Below are positions 16,354 to 25,232 of a stretch of DNA of 64,000 nucleotides, piece by piece (within the stretch, counting starts at the first letter, position 1; every line of letters begins with the position of its first letter). The notes below the pieces were generated by a model that worked only from the letters and a program-made list of their open reading frames with translations, was not told the origin of the DNA and made no database searches. A program made the translations under genes and the position numbers. Source of the DNA: an uncultured Veillonella sp. (lineage in GTDB: Bacteria; Bacillota; Negativicutes; Veillonellales; Veillonellaceae); the NCBI GenBank assembly GCA_902478055.1, contig CABSJL010000001.1, positions 1 through 64,000 of the forward strand, in the 5' to 3' direction.

Positions 16354-18396
16354 GTGAATCATCGGAATACACAAAAAAGTAAGTACTCTTGGATTCTAAT
16401 ACTCTGTATTATCGTGGGACTTGTATCCTCTTTATATTTGGTATTTGAACGCCATCAGATTGAAAAATCTCAAAATCATATTGAAAATATCGTAGATTAT
16501 GATGCTGTTCTAAGAGCTAATGCCTTTGAAAAGCGCAGTCAACAAGAGGCTTTTGATGCACTTCGTAATGCAGGTGTAACAGCATTCGCCATTTATGATC
16601 GTACCTTAGAAAAAGCTAAGGATGCTGGTCAAGTTAAGGTGTTAAGCTCCGAAGAGATGGATGCAGTCCGTGTTAATGGGGCATCCGTTAAACATGGTGC
16701 AACCTATGTAGCATTAATTTCTGGTAAAGAAGGTTACTATAAAGAAATTCGTGAAGACTTATATCATCGTATTGGTAAAGATAAAGTTAAAGAGCTTAAT
16801 ACTAGTATTGGTCCGGTCCTTGAATTATATGGTGCTACCGCTGATAGCTATCTAAAAATGAATCTTGGTATTTCCAAGCTACAAGCTCAAGAAGTTGCTA
16901 ATCGTGGATTTAATGTTATAGTTCGTCCTACAAACTACAGAAATGTAACATCAGATGACCTCCAATATGTGTTTAAGCGTCTTGAAGGAATTCCACATGT
17001 AACAGGCATGATCTTTGCTGGTAAAGAGGCCCTAGGAGCTCCTAATTTAACGGATGAAACATTAGAACTATTACATAAGAATCATATTCCTCTAGTTGGT
17101 ATTGAAGCCGTTAACCAACTTCAATATGAGCCACAACAAGGTTTCTTGGAAATGGCTGCTAAAGATAATTATAGTGTGGGCCGTGTATATACAATTGCTA
17201 AGGATGAATTAAAGAAAATCACTCCAGAAGAAGCAGCTCAACGATTCTATATTAGTGATATTGAACGTAATATTCGTTTTAACTTATTCCCTATGTATGA
17301 AACAGGTGTAAACAATGAAACAGTATTACAAACAACTATTAACTATATTGGGATGACCACTGAAAAATTATCTACTAAAGGTTATGAATTCGGTCCTGCT
17401 GATATTTATCCTCCTTATACGCCAAATCCTTTATTAGTAGTCATCACAATGATTGGTGCTATTGCGCTATTCGTTTATGTTGCTCAAATGTTAGTTCCAA
17501 TGCGTAAACATACACAATTGGTAGCATTCTTTGGCATTTCCCTTGTATCTGTAGTATTATTCATCATTACAAGTGGTACATTGATTACTCAAATCTGGGC
17601 TTTATCTAGTGCTATTATGGCTCCTGTAGGTGCCATGATTCGCTTGATGGAGGAATGGCGTCGTTATGATGGAGCTCGTCCATTAGGTGCTATTAAATCT
17701 ACCGTATTAGCAGTGCTTTATCTCGTAATTGCTGCATTATTTGCGGCTATTGGCGGTATGTATATTGCATCTTTATTAGGAAATACGAAATTCTTTATGG
17801 AATTTGCTATCTTTAGAGGTGTTAAGTTAACATTTGTACTTCCAATTGTATTGGTGATCATCGCGTACTTACAACGTTTCCCTTTGTGGAAAGGTCGTAT
17901 GATTAACTCTAAAGAAGAAGCAAAGAAATTTGTAGTTGAATTCTTAACAATGGATGTTAAATTTTACGTATTCTTTGTAATGGCTGCTCTTGGTGGCGTG
18001 GCATGGGTATTTGTTGGCCGCAGTGGTCATACAGCAGGTGTTCCTGTACCAGGATTTGAACTTATGCTTCGTCGTTTCCTTGAAAATACATTGTATGCAA
18101 GACCTAGAGAAAAAGAGTTCATTATTGGTCACCCAGCATTAATGTTGGCTACGTTTGCATTCTTACGTAAATGGCCTACAGTAATCCATTTCTTATTAAC
18201 TATTGCAGGTGTTATCGGCATAGCTTCAATGGTTGAAACATTCTGTCATATTAGAACTCCTGTATTCATGTCTATTATGCGTGGATATGATGGTTTATTA
18301 ATTGGTGCTCTCTTAGGTTTGCTTCTTATCATTGCTGTACGTTTCATGATGTATGTAACACAATGGTTCCAAGCGCGGGAGGTTGACCATGAGTAA
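16354..18396 (+). CDS. DUF5693-family multi-pass membrane protein
   Basis: A 680-residue protein with one N-terminal membrane helix (about residues 12-30), a long extracytoplasmic part (about 31-360), and about eight hydrophobic segments from residue 365 to the end. I place it in DUF5693 from its layout and from its position immediately before csaB, as I recall for Negativicutes and some clostridia. The GTG start has AAAGGAT upstream. Its stop overlaps the csaB start. Function unknown; a part in assembling or moving a cell-wall polymer is inferred from csaB. Confidence 0.65.
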   Translation: MNHRNTQKSKYSWILILCIIVGLVSSLYLVFERHQIEKSQNHIENIVDYDAVLRANAFEKRSQQEAFDALRNAGVTAFAIYDRTLEKAKDAGQVKVLSSEEMDAVRVNGASVKHGATYVALISGKEGYYKEIREDLYHRIGKDKVKELNTSIGPVLELYGATADSYLKMNLGISKLQAQEVANRGFNVIVRPTNYRNVTSDDLQYVFKRLEGIPHVTGMIFAGKEALGAPNLTDETLELLHKNHIPLVGIEAVNQLQYEPQQGFLEMAAKDNYSVGRVYTIAKDELKKITPEEAAQRFYISDIERNIRFNLFPMYETGVNNETVLQTTINYIGMTTEKLSTKGYEFGPADIYPPYTPNPLLVVITMIGAIALFVYVAQMLVPMRKHTQLVAFFGISLVSVVLFIITSGTLITQIWALSSAIMAPVGAMIRLMEEWRRYDGARPLGAIKSTVLAVLYLVIAALFAAIGGMYIASLLGNTKFFMEFAIFRGVKLTFVLPIVLVIIAYLQRFPLWKGRMINSKEEAKKFVVEFLTMDVKFYVFFVMAALGGVAWVFVGRSGHTAGVPVPGFELMLRRFLENTLYARPREKEFIIGHPALMLATFAFLRKWPTVIHFLLTIAGVIGIASMVETFCHIRTPVFMSIMRGYDGLLIGALLGLLLIIAVRFMMYVTQWFQAREVDHE

Positions 18397-19489
18397 TATT
18401 GTTATCTCTGGTTATTATGGTTTTGGTAATGCTGGCGATGAAGCAATGCTTTGTGCCATTATCGATGCCATTCGCAAAGAGGAAGCAGATGCGCATATTA
18501 CGGTTATTTCTGGTAATCCTACAGAGACAAGCAAAAAACATAACATTCATGCAGTGGGGACATTTTCCGCATTTGGTATTTTAAAGGCAATTGCCAATTC
18601 TGATTTAGTGATCAGTGGTGGAGGCAGTCTTTTACAAGATGCTACAAGTATTCGTAATACATATTACTATTTAAGTATTATGGCTTTAGCTAAAATGATG
18701 GGAAAAAAGGTAATGCTTTACTCTCAAGGTATTGGGCCTTTAAATCGTCCCTCTACACGAAGAGCTGTTAGCTTTATATTGCGATTTGTGGATACCATTA
18801 CAGTTCGTGATTCTATTTCAAAATCTGAATTAGAGTCCTTAGGAATTGAAGATGTAGAGGTTACAGCTGATGCTGTTTTGGCTATGCAACCGGCAGATTT
18901 GTCTATTGGTAAACGTATTTTAGAAGGCTATACATCTAAACTACCTAAATCTATAGAGAATCCAAAACGAATTGGTGTTGCTGTTCGTAGTTGGAAAGAT
19001 GATACAGAATATCGTGAATCATTAGCCAATGTGTTGAGCCGATTACAAGAGCAAGATGAGGTAGAAATTATTTTTATTCCTATGTCTCATCCAGAGGATA
19101 CAAAAGAAGCTAAAATTATCGCTAGTTATATGCCAAAGGGGGCTATTGTTCTTGAAGGCCCATTCTCTACAGAGGAACAAGTATCCTTATCGGGGAATGT
19201 GGATCTAATGATTGGTATACGTCTTCATGCTCTAGTATTTAGCTCTTTAATGGGGAAACCTGTTATTGGTATTTCCTACGATCCTAAAATTACAAGCTTC
19301 TTACATATGATTGGTCAGGAACCAATAGGAACAATGACACATCTTAGAGAAGAGGCGCTATATCAGCGATGTCATAAGCTCTTAAATTCCAGAGAAGAGT
19401 ATCAATCCTCTTATGATCGTATTGAAGCATTGCGTTTAAACTCTCAACGCAATGCAGAAATCGCTATTTCATTACTTAAAGATTATTAA
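18389..19489 (+). CDS. csaB: Polysaccharide pyruvyl transferase CsaB
   Basis: Adds ketal-linked pyruvate from phosphoenolpyruvate to a cell-wall polysaccharide, the anchor for SLH-domain surface proteins. The N-terminal GYYGFGNAGDEAMLCAII and later SQGIGPLNR and GIRLHALVFSSLMGKPVIGISYDPKI blocks identify the family. The start is ATG 18389, 6 bp after GGGAGG, rather than TTG 18383. It overlaps the DUF5693 gene by 8 bp. In Veillonella-type cells the SLH partner could be an OmpM-like outer-membrane tether; that link is inference. Confidence 0.88.
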   Translation: MSNIVISGYYGFGNAGDEAMLCAIIDAIRKEEADAHITVISGNPTETSKKHNIHAVGTFSAFGILKAIANSDLVISGGGSLLQDATSIRNTYYYLSIMALAKMMGKKVMLYSQGIGPLNRPSTRRAVSFILRFVDTITVRDSISKSELESLGIEDVEVTADAVLAMQPADLSIGKRILEGYTSKLPKSIENPKRIGVAVRSWKDDTEYRESLANVLSRLQEQDEVEIIFIPMSHPEDTKEAKIIASYMPKGAIVLEGPFSTEEQVSLSGNVDLMIGIRLHALVFSSLMGKPVIGISYDPKITSFLHMIGQEPIGTMTHLREEALYQRCHKLLNSREEYQSSYDRIEALRLNSQRNAEIAISLLKDY

Positions 19490-19522
19490 TATATTGGATC
19501 CAATCCAGAAAGTGAGGTCTCT

Positions 19523-20359
19523 ATGGCTACATTAACACAAGATGTTAAACAACTAGTTCAAGAGAAGGCAAAAGCTATTCGCGTTAGTATTGTTCAGTCT
19601 GTAACGGCAGCAAAATCCGGTCACCCAGGTGGTTCTTTATCTATCGCTGATGTGATGGCCTTGTTGTACTATGTAGAAATGAATGTAGATCCAGCAAATC
19701 CAAAAGCTCCAAATAGAGATCGTTTTGTCCTTTCTAAAGGTCATGCAGCTCCTGCTTTATATGCTACATTGGCTGAAAAAGGTTATTTCCCTAAAGAAGA
19801 ACTTTTGAATTTACGTAAAATTGACCATATGTTACAAGGCCATCCTGATATGAAACATACTCCTGGCGTAGATATGTCTACAGGTTCCTTAGGCCAAGGC
19901 ATTTCTGCCGCATGTGGTATGGCATTGGCAGGCAAAATTGACAATGCTGATTATCGCGTTTACTCCATTTTAGGTGATGGCGAGCTTGAAGAAGGTCAAG
20001 TATGGGAAGCAGCAATGTTTGCTGGTCATTATAAACTCAATAATTTGACTGCTTTTGTTGATTTTAATGGCCTTCAAATCGATGGTGATATTACTAAAGT
20101 ACTTTCTCCATTGCCAATTCCTGAGAAATTTAAAGCTTTCAATTGGAATGTTATTGAAGTCAATGGTCATGATCTTGATGAACTTCATAATGCTATTGAA
20201 TCTGCTAAAGCTTTCACAGAAGGTCCAACTTGTATCGTAATGCATACTGTAAAAGGTAAAGGCGTAGCTGAAATGGAAGGCCAAGCAGGTTGGCATGGTA
20301 AAGCGCCTAGTGCAGAGCAAGGTGAAACCTTTGTTAATGAAATTATGGGGGTACAATAA
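19523..20359 (+). CDS. Transketolase, N-terminal subunit
   Basis: First half of a split transketolase (278 residues) that binds thiamine diphosphate and transfers two-carbon units in the pentose phosphate pathway. The TPP-binding block GDGELEEGQVWEAAMFAGHYKLNNL starts near residue 151, and GHPGGSLS and SKGHAAPALYA carry the conserved histidines. The stop overlaps the C-terminal subunit start by one base (TAATG), so the two are made together and must associate. Confidence 0.93.
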   Translation: MATLTQDVKQLVQEKAKAIRVSIVQSVTAAKSGHPGGSLSIADVMALLYYVEMNVDPANPKAPNRDRFVLSKGHAAPALYATLAEKGYFPKEELLNLRKIDHMLQGHPDMKHTPGVDMSTGSLGQGISAACGMALAGKIDNADYRVYSILGDGELEEGQVWEAAMFAGHYKLNNLTAFVDFNGLQIDGDITKVLSPLPIPEKFKAFNWNVIEVNGHDLDELHNAIESAKAFTEGPTCIVMHTVKGKGVAEMEGQAGWHGKAPSAEQGETFVNEIMGVQ

Positions 20360-21291
20360 TGGGTAAAGCAACACGTGAAGCATATGGTAATGCGTTAGCT
20401 CGCATTGGTAAAGAAAATACAAATATTATCGTATTAGATGCAGATTTATCTAAATCTACTAAAACTGATACATTTAAAAATGTCTGCCCTGATCGATTCT
20501 TTAATGTAGGTATTGCAGAACAAAACTTGATTTCTGTTGGTGCCGGACTTGCAGCAGCAGGCAAAATTCCATTTGTTTCTTCCTTTGCTATGTTTGCAAC
20601 AGGTCGTGCATTTGAACAAATTCGGAATGCTGTATGTTATCCAAAATTGAATGTAAAAGTATGTGCTACTCATGCTGGTATTACTGTAGGTGAAGATGGT
20701 GCTACACATCAAAGCTTGGAAGATATTTCTTGTATGCGTACTTTACCTAATATGACTGTAGTAGTACCTGCAGATGAACGTGAAACAGAAGCAGTAGTTG
20801 AATGGGCTGCATCTTATGAAGGTCCTGTATATGTTCGTTTAGGCCGTGCTGGAGTAGATGATGTTACAGCTGAAGGTTATACATTCGTACCTGGTAAATC
20901 TACTACATTAGTAGATGGTTCTGATGTAACAATTATCGCTTGTGGTGCTTTGGTTGGACCTGCAGTAGAAGCAGCTAAAACTTTAGCTGAATCTAATGTG
21001 TCTGCTCGCGTTATCAATATGGCATCTATTAAGCCTATCGATGCAGAAGCAATTGTAAAAGCAGCTACTGAAACAGGTGCTATTGTAACAGCAGAAGAAC
21101 ATAATATCATTGGTGGTCTTGGTTCTGCTGTGTCTGAAGTTGTTGTGGCTAATAAGCCTGTTCCTATGGAATTCGTTGGTGTCCAAGATACATTTGGGGA
21201 GAGTGGTACGCCAAAAGAATTGATGGCTAAATATGGTTTGACAGCAAAAGACATTGTAGAAGCAGTAAAACGTGTAATCACTCGTAAATAA
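20359..21291 (+). CDS. Transketolase, C-terminal subunit
   Basis: Second half of the split enzyme (310 residues), with the pyrimidine-binding domain and the C-terminal domain. The DADLSKST and GIAEQNLISVGAGLAAAGK blocks contain the catalytic glutamate that activates TPP, and the C-terminal domain has the ITAEEHNIIGGLGSAVSEV-type segment. It overlaps the N-terminal subunit and is followed 14 bp later by ftsE. No terminator separates them, so division and carbon genes may share transcripts. Confidence 0.92.
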   Translation: MGKATREAYGNALARIGKENTNIIVLDADLSKSTKTDTFKNVCPDRFFNVGIAEQNLISVGAGLAAAGKIPFVSSFAMFATGRAFEQIRNAVCYPKLNVKVCATHAGITVGEDGATHQSLEDISCMRTLPNMTVVVPADERETEAVVEWAASYEGPVYVRLGRAGVDDVTAEGYTFVPGKSTTLVDGSDVTIIACGALVGPAVEAAKTLAESNVSARVINMASIKPIDAEAIVKAATETGAIVTAEEHNIIGGLGSAVSEVVVANKPVPMEFVGVQDTFGESGTPKELMAKYGLTAKDIVEAVKRVITRK

Positions 21292-21305
21292 TCAAAGGGG
21301 ATCCC

Positions 21306-21992
21306 ATGATTGAATTTAAGAATGTTAGTAAAGTCTATGATAATGGTTCTGTTGCATTAGACGATGTGTGTTTAACTATAAATGAGGGCGAATTTGTCCT
21401 CATTTGTGGTCACAGCGGTGCAGGGAAATCAACTCTATTTAAATTGTTAACTCATGAAGTAGTACCTGATTCTGGTACTGTCATTGTTGATGATTTTGAT
21501 GTTACGCGTATGAAGCGTAGTAAAATTCCAAAATTACGTAGAAAACTTGGTGTTGTATTCCAAGATTTCCGTTTATTACCAAACAAAACGGTATCAGAAA
21601 ATATTGCCTTTGCGCTTGAAGTAATTGAAGAAAAACCAAAGGTAATTAAGGAAAAGGTAAGTCATGTACTAGAACTTGTTGGCTTAAGTGATAAAGCAAA
21701 TGATTTACCAGAGGATCTGTCTGGTGGTGAACAACAACGTGTTGCTATTGCTCGCGCTATTGTAAATCGTCCATCTGTACTTATTGCTGATGAACCGACT
21801 GGTAACTTAGATCCTGATACAAGTAAAGGTATTGTAGATTTGTTTAAGCATATCAATAATTTTGGCACAACTGTTATTATGGTTACCCATAATATGGATC
21901 TTGTTTCGTATTTAAATAAACGTGTTATTCGTCTAAAAGATGGTCGCGTTCAAAGTGATAATATGAGAGGTGCAGAAATTAATGAAGCCTAG
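21306..21992 (+). CDS. ftsE: Cell division ATP-binding protein FtsE
   Basis: ABC-type ATPase (228 residues) that works with FtsX to control peptidoglycan cleavage at the septum. Walker A GHSGAGKST (35-43), the FtsE-type VVFQDFRLLPNKTV Q-loop, signature LSGGEQQRV and Walker B VLIADEPTGNLD are intact. The gene overlaps ftsX by 11 bp. Confidence 0.95.
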   Translation: MIEFKNVSKVYDNGSVALDDVCLTINEGEFVLICGHSGAGKSTLFKLLTHEVVPDSGTVIVDDFDVTRMKRSKIPKLRRKLGVVFQDFRLLPNKTVSENIAFALEVIEEKPKVIKEKVSHVLELVGLSDKANDLPEDLSGGEQQRVAIARAIVNRPSVLIADEPTGNLDPDTSKGIVDLFKHINNFGTTVIMVTHNMDLVSYLNKRVIRLKDGRVQSDNMRGAEINEA

Positions 21993-22869
21993 AACATTGA
22001 AATACTTTTTTAAAGAAGCCCTCAAATCTATGAAGCGTAACGGTCTTATGACGTTAGCATCTATTTCTACAGTGGCTTTATCTTTATTTATGCTTGGTGT
22101 ATTCCTTTGCGGTGTTATCAATTTGAATAACATGGCATCTAGTTTAGAAAACCAAGTTCAATTGAGCATCTATTTAAAAGATGGTTTAACAACTGACCAA
22201 ATTATGGCGGTAGGTAAGCAAATTAAAGCTATACCAAATCTTAAGCATTTAGAGTTTGTTAATAAAGAACAAGCTATGAAAGAATTCAAAGCACGCCTTG
22301 GTGATCAACAACAATTGGTAAATGCATTAGGCGATGTAAATCCATTGCCAAACTCTTATGTATTAACCTTTGATAACCCAAGTGATGTTAAGGCTACAGC
22401 TAAATTAGCCACTACATTCCAAGGTGTTGAAAGTACACATTATGGTCAAGATATTGTAGAAGAACTTTTCCGCATTACCCAAGTAATCAGAATTGGTGGT
22501 ATTGTATTAATCGCATTTTTAGCAGCCGCTACATTATTCATCATTTCTAATACAATTCGTTTGACTGTATTCGCCCGCCGTAAAGAAATTGCCATTATGA
22601 AATATGTTGGTGCAACCAATGGTTTTATTCGTTGGCCATTCTTGATCGAAGGTATGTTATTGGGCTTAGTAGGGGCTGTAATTGCCGTACTTTGTGTAGG
22701 TGAGTTTTACCATTTCATTACCATGGAAGTTTCTGAGTCCTTAGCATTCTTCCCATTAGTACCAATGTTCCCATTCTTCTATGATGTGGCTATCTATATT
22801 CTAGGTGGCGGTATTATAGTCGGTGCTATTGGTAGTACGATTTCTTTAAAACAATACATGAAGGTGTAA
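21982..22869 (+). CDS. ftsX: Cell division protein FtsX
   Basis: Membrane partner of FtsE, here 295 residues, with one N-terminal membrane helix, an extracellular domain (about residues 55-160) and three C-terminal helices. The start is taken as ATG 21982 (MKPRTLKYFFKEALKSMKRN), which has GAGAGGTG upstream at a good distance, rather than GTG 21970. The family SMKRNGLMTLASISTVALSLFMLG block is clear. The extracellular domain would contact the coiled coil of the next gene's product. Confidence 0.94.
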   Translation: MKPRTLKYFFKEALKSMKRNGLMTLASISTVALSLFMLGVFLCGVINLNNMASSLENQVQLSIYLKDGLTTDQIMAVGKQIKAIPNLKHLEFVNKEQAMKEFKARLGDQQQLVNALGDVNPLPNSYVLTFDNPSDVKATAKLATTFQGVESTHYGQDIVEELFRITQVIRIGGIVLIAFLAAATLFIISNTIRLTVFARRKEIAIMKYVGATNGFIRWPFLIEGMLLGLVGAVIAVLCVGEFYHFITMEVSESLAFFPLVPMFPFFYDVAIYILGGGIIVGAIGSTISLKQYMKV

Positions 22870-22874
22870 TGTTT

Positions 22875-24074
22875 ATGAAATACAACACAATCAAATCTCG
22901 CCTTGTAGCAACAATTTTAACAGGTATAGTGGTACTGGGAACACCACTATATATTGTTGCCGAAGATGAGGATTTAACGAATCAATTAGATTCAATTCAA
23001 CAACAAGTTAATCAACAAAACTCTATCAAAGCTGATGCAGAAACTGTCATTGTAAGTGTATCTGAACAGTTGCGACAAATTGAAGAGCAATTGCGTCAGG
23101 CCCAACAACAGTTAGAATCCATTCAACAGCAACGTGTAGCCGTTGAAAATGATATTACTGTTAATGAAAAGTTACTCGCAGAAGCACAAAAACGCTTAGA
23201 AGGTCGAGAATCCGTATTTTATAAGCGTGTACGAGATATTTATATCAATGGACGTCTAAGCTATTTAGATGTTGTCATTGGATCTAAAGACTTTAGCGAT
23301 TTTGCAAATCGATTAGAGATCTTAAAACGCATCATTAATTCTGACATCAAGTTAATCGATGAAATTAAAAAAGAACGTGCTGAAATTGCGGCACGTAAAC
23401 AAGCTCTTGAACAATCACGAGCTAAGTTAGTAGAGCTTGAAAAAGCTGCTGTAGCAAAACAAGCTGAAATTGAACAAAAGAAAAAAGAACGTGAAGTAGT
23501 TCTTCAGAAGGCACAAAATGACCGTGCTACGGCGATGCAAGCAGTGGAAGAACTTAATGCTTCTTCCGCTCAAATTACAGCATTATTGAAAGCTCGCCAA
23601 GCTGAACGTGCGGCAGCTCGTGCAGCTGCAGAAGCAGCAGCGGCAGCTGCGGCTCAACAGTCTGCACCAAGCTACTCTTGGGTTCAAGGATCTGGTCAAC
23701 TTGGTTGGCCTGTAAGTGGTGAAATTACTTCTCCTTATGGCTATCGTACACATCCAATTTGGGGTACAACTATCTACCATTCCGGTATTGATATTGGTGT
23801 TGATGAAGGTACACCAGTTCATGCTGCTGATGGAGGTACTGTTGTTTGGTCTGGTTGGATGGGTGGCTATGGTTACGCTGTAGTTATCGACCATGGTAAT
23901 GGTATGTCCACCCTTTATGGCCATAATTCTGAGCTTGCTGTCTCTGAAGGACAAGATGTATCTAAAGGTCAAGTTATTGCCTATGCTGGTAGCACTGGTA
24001 ATAGTACTGGGCCACACGTACATTTTGAAGTTCGTATAAGTGGGGATCCTGTTGATCCTATGGGATATTTATAA
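22875..24074 (+). CDS. EnvC/PcsB-like M23 murein hydrolase with coiled coil
   Basis: Secreted septal peptidoglycan hydrolase or hydrolase activator of 399 residues. It has a signal peptide (1-27, ending in IVAEDED), a long coiled coil (about 30-245, rich in Gln, Glu and Ala, with an alanine-rich stretch at its end), then an M23/LytM domain. Zinc-ligand motifs are present: HSGIDIG near 302 and HVHFE near 380, so, unlike EnvC of E. coli, this one may be catalytically active. The start is ATG 22875, 8 bp after AAGGTG, rather than ATG 22869. Position after ftsEX suggests FtsX regulates it through the coiled coil. Confidence 0.9.
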   Translation: MKYNTIKSRLVATILTGIVVLGTPLYIVAEDEDLTNQLDSIQQQVNQQNSIKADAETVIVSVSEQLRQIEEQLRQAQQQLESIQQQRVAVENDITVNEKLLAEAQKRLEGRESVFYKRVRDIYINGRLSYLDVVIGSKDFSDFANRLEILKRIINSDIKLIDEIKKERAEIAARKQALEQSRAKLVELEKAAVAKQAEIEQKKKEREVVLQKAQNDRATAMQAVEELNASSAQITALLKARQAERAAARAAAEAAAAAAAQQSAPSYSWVQGSGQLGWPVSGEITSPYGYRTHPIWGTTIYHSGIDIGVDEGTPVHAADGGTVVWSGWMGGYGYAVVIDHGNGMSTLYGHNSELAVSEGQDVSKGQVIAYAGSTGNSTGPHVHFEVRISGDPVDPMGYL

Positions 24075-24075
24075 T

Positions 24076-25215
24076 ATGAAATTTGATACACGTACGGTGT
24101 TATGGAGTCTATTGAAATATATAGGCTCCGGCATCGTTATTATGTGGCTTACGTTTTGGTACTTATCTGGTTCATTCTGGGGATTACCAAGACTATTTGT
24201 AGCCTACTATGCTGCGAGTCAAGTCTTTATGACACCGATGTCTAAAGCGACCCTTTATGATGGTATGCTTAAAGGCTTAATTGGCTCTTTGGGAGAGCCC
24301 CATAGTATTTATTTAGATGCTGACGAATTTAAATCCATGAAAATGCAAACAGCTGGCACTTATGCAGGTGTTGGCATGGTTCTTGGTCATGATGATAAAG
24401 GTTTATATGCAGTTAGTATTATGGAAGATCAACCAGCTTTCAAAGCGGGCATAAAACCTGGTGATCATATTATTGCTATCGATGGTCAATCTACAAGTGA
24501 TATTACTGTAGAAGATGCATCCTCTCGAATTCGCGGCGAGGCTGGTACTATTGTCGCCCTTGATATAGAGCGTAATGGTGAAAAATTACACTTTGATATT
24601 ACCCGTGAATCTATTGTGTTACCTACTGTTAAAAGCAAAATGCTCACAAGTACAGTTGGATATATTCGGATTAGTCAATTTGCAGAAAATACAGCTGATG
24701 ATTTCGAAACACAATTTAAAGAATTACAATCTCAAGGTATGAAGGAACTAATTTTAGACCTTCGAGATAATCCTGGTGGGTTATTATCTACTACAGAAAA
24801 GATTTCTAACTATATTATGCCTCCAGGAACATTAGTAACCGTACAAAATAGAGCTGGGAAAAAAGAGGTTTATAAGTCTAATGGTCCAGAAGTAGCTATG
24901 CCATTAGTCGTTCTTGTTAACAAAGGGTCTGCTAGTGCATCTGAAATTATAGCTGGTGCTATTCAAGATCGTAAACTAGGTACTATTTTAGGTACTAATA
25001 CATATGGTAAGGGTACAGTTCAAACTATTTACCCTAGCCTCGATAATGAAGGTGTTAAGGTAACTATTGCCAAATACCATACACCAAATGACCGTGTTAT
25101 TGACGGCATTGGTATTAAACCTGATGTAGAACTGGATTTACCAAAAGGTGTAAATCCATCTAGTACATTAGATGATATTCAAATTAAAAAAGCATTAGAG
25201 TTATTACAGCAATAA
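24076..25215 (+). CDS. ctpA: C-terminal processing peptidase, S41 family
   Basis: Membrane-anchored serine protease (379 residues) of the CtpA/Prc family. An N-terminal hydrophobic helix (about 11-31) is followed by a PDZ domain (about 85-165, with GVGMVLGHDDKGLYAVSI and GDHIIAIDG) and the S41 catalytic domain with Ser in GSASASE near 285 and Lys in TYGKGTVQ, 25 residues later, as in the catalytic dyad of CtpB. The start ATG 24076 lies 1 bp after the M23 gene; GTG 24040 has no ribosome-binding site. It may process a division or envelope protein. Confidence 0.92.
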   Translation: MKFDTRTVLWSLLKYIGSGIVIMWLTFWYLSGSFWGLPRLFVAYYAASQVFMTPMSKATLYDGMLKGLIGSLGEPHSIYLDADEFKSMKMQTAGTYAGVGMVLGHDDKGLYAVSIMEDQPAFKAGIKPGDHIIAIDGQSTSDITVEDASSRIRGEAGTIVALDIERNGEKLHFDITRESIVLPTVKSKMLTSTVGYIRISQFAENTADDFETQFKELQSQGMKELILDLRDNPGGLLSTTEKISNYIMPPGTLVTVQNRAGKKEVYKSNGPEVAMPLVVLVNKGSASASEIIAGAIQDRKLGTILGTNTYGKGTVQTIYPSLDNEGVKVTIAKYHTPNDRVIDGIGIKPDVELDLPKGVNPSSTLDDIQIKKALELLQQ

Positions 25216-25232
25216 TGCATAGGAGTTAAAGT

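Noticed and set aside
20877..21281. Minus-strand frame of 134 codons opposite the transketolase C-terminal subunit
   Set aside because: Shadow of a well-supported gene with no domain or ribosome-binding site of its own; the same holds for the long minus frames at 3480-3857, 23583-24023, 25179-25622, 46207-46725 and 59452-59940.
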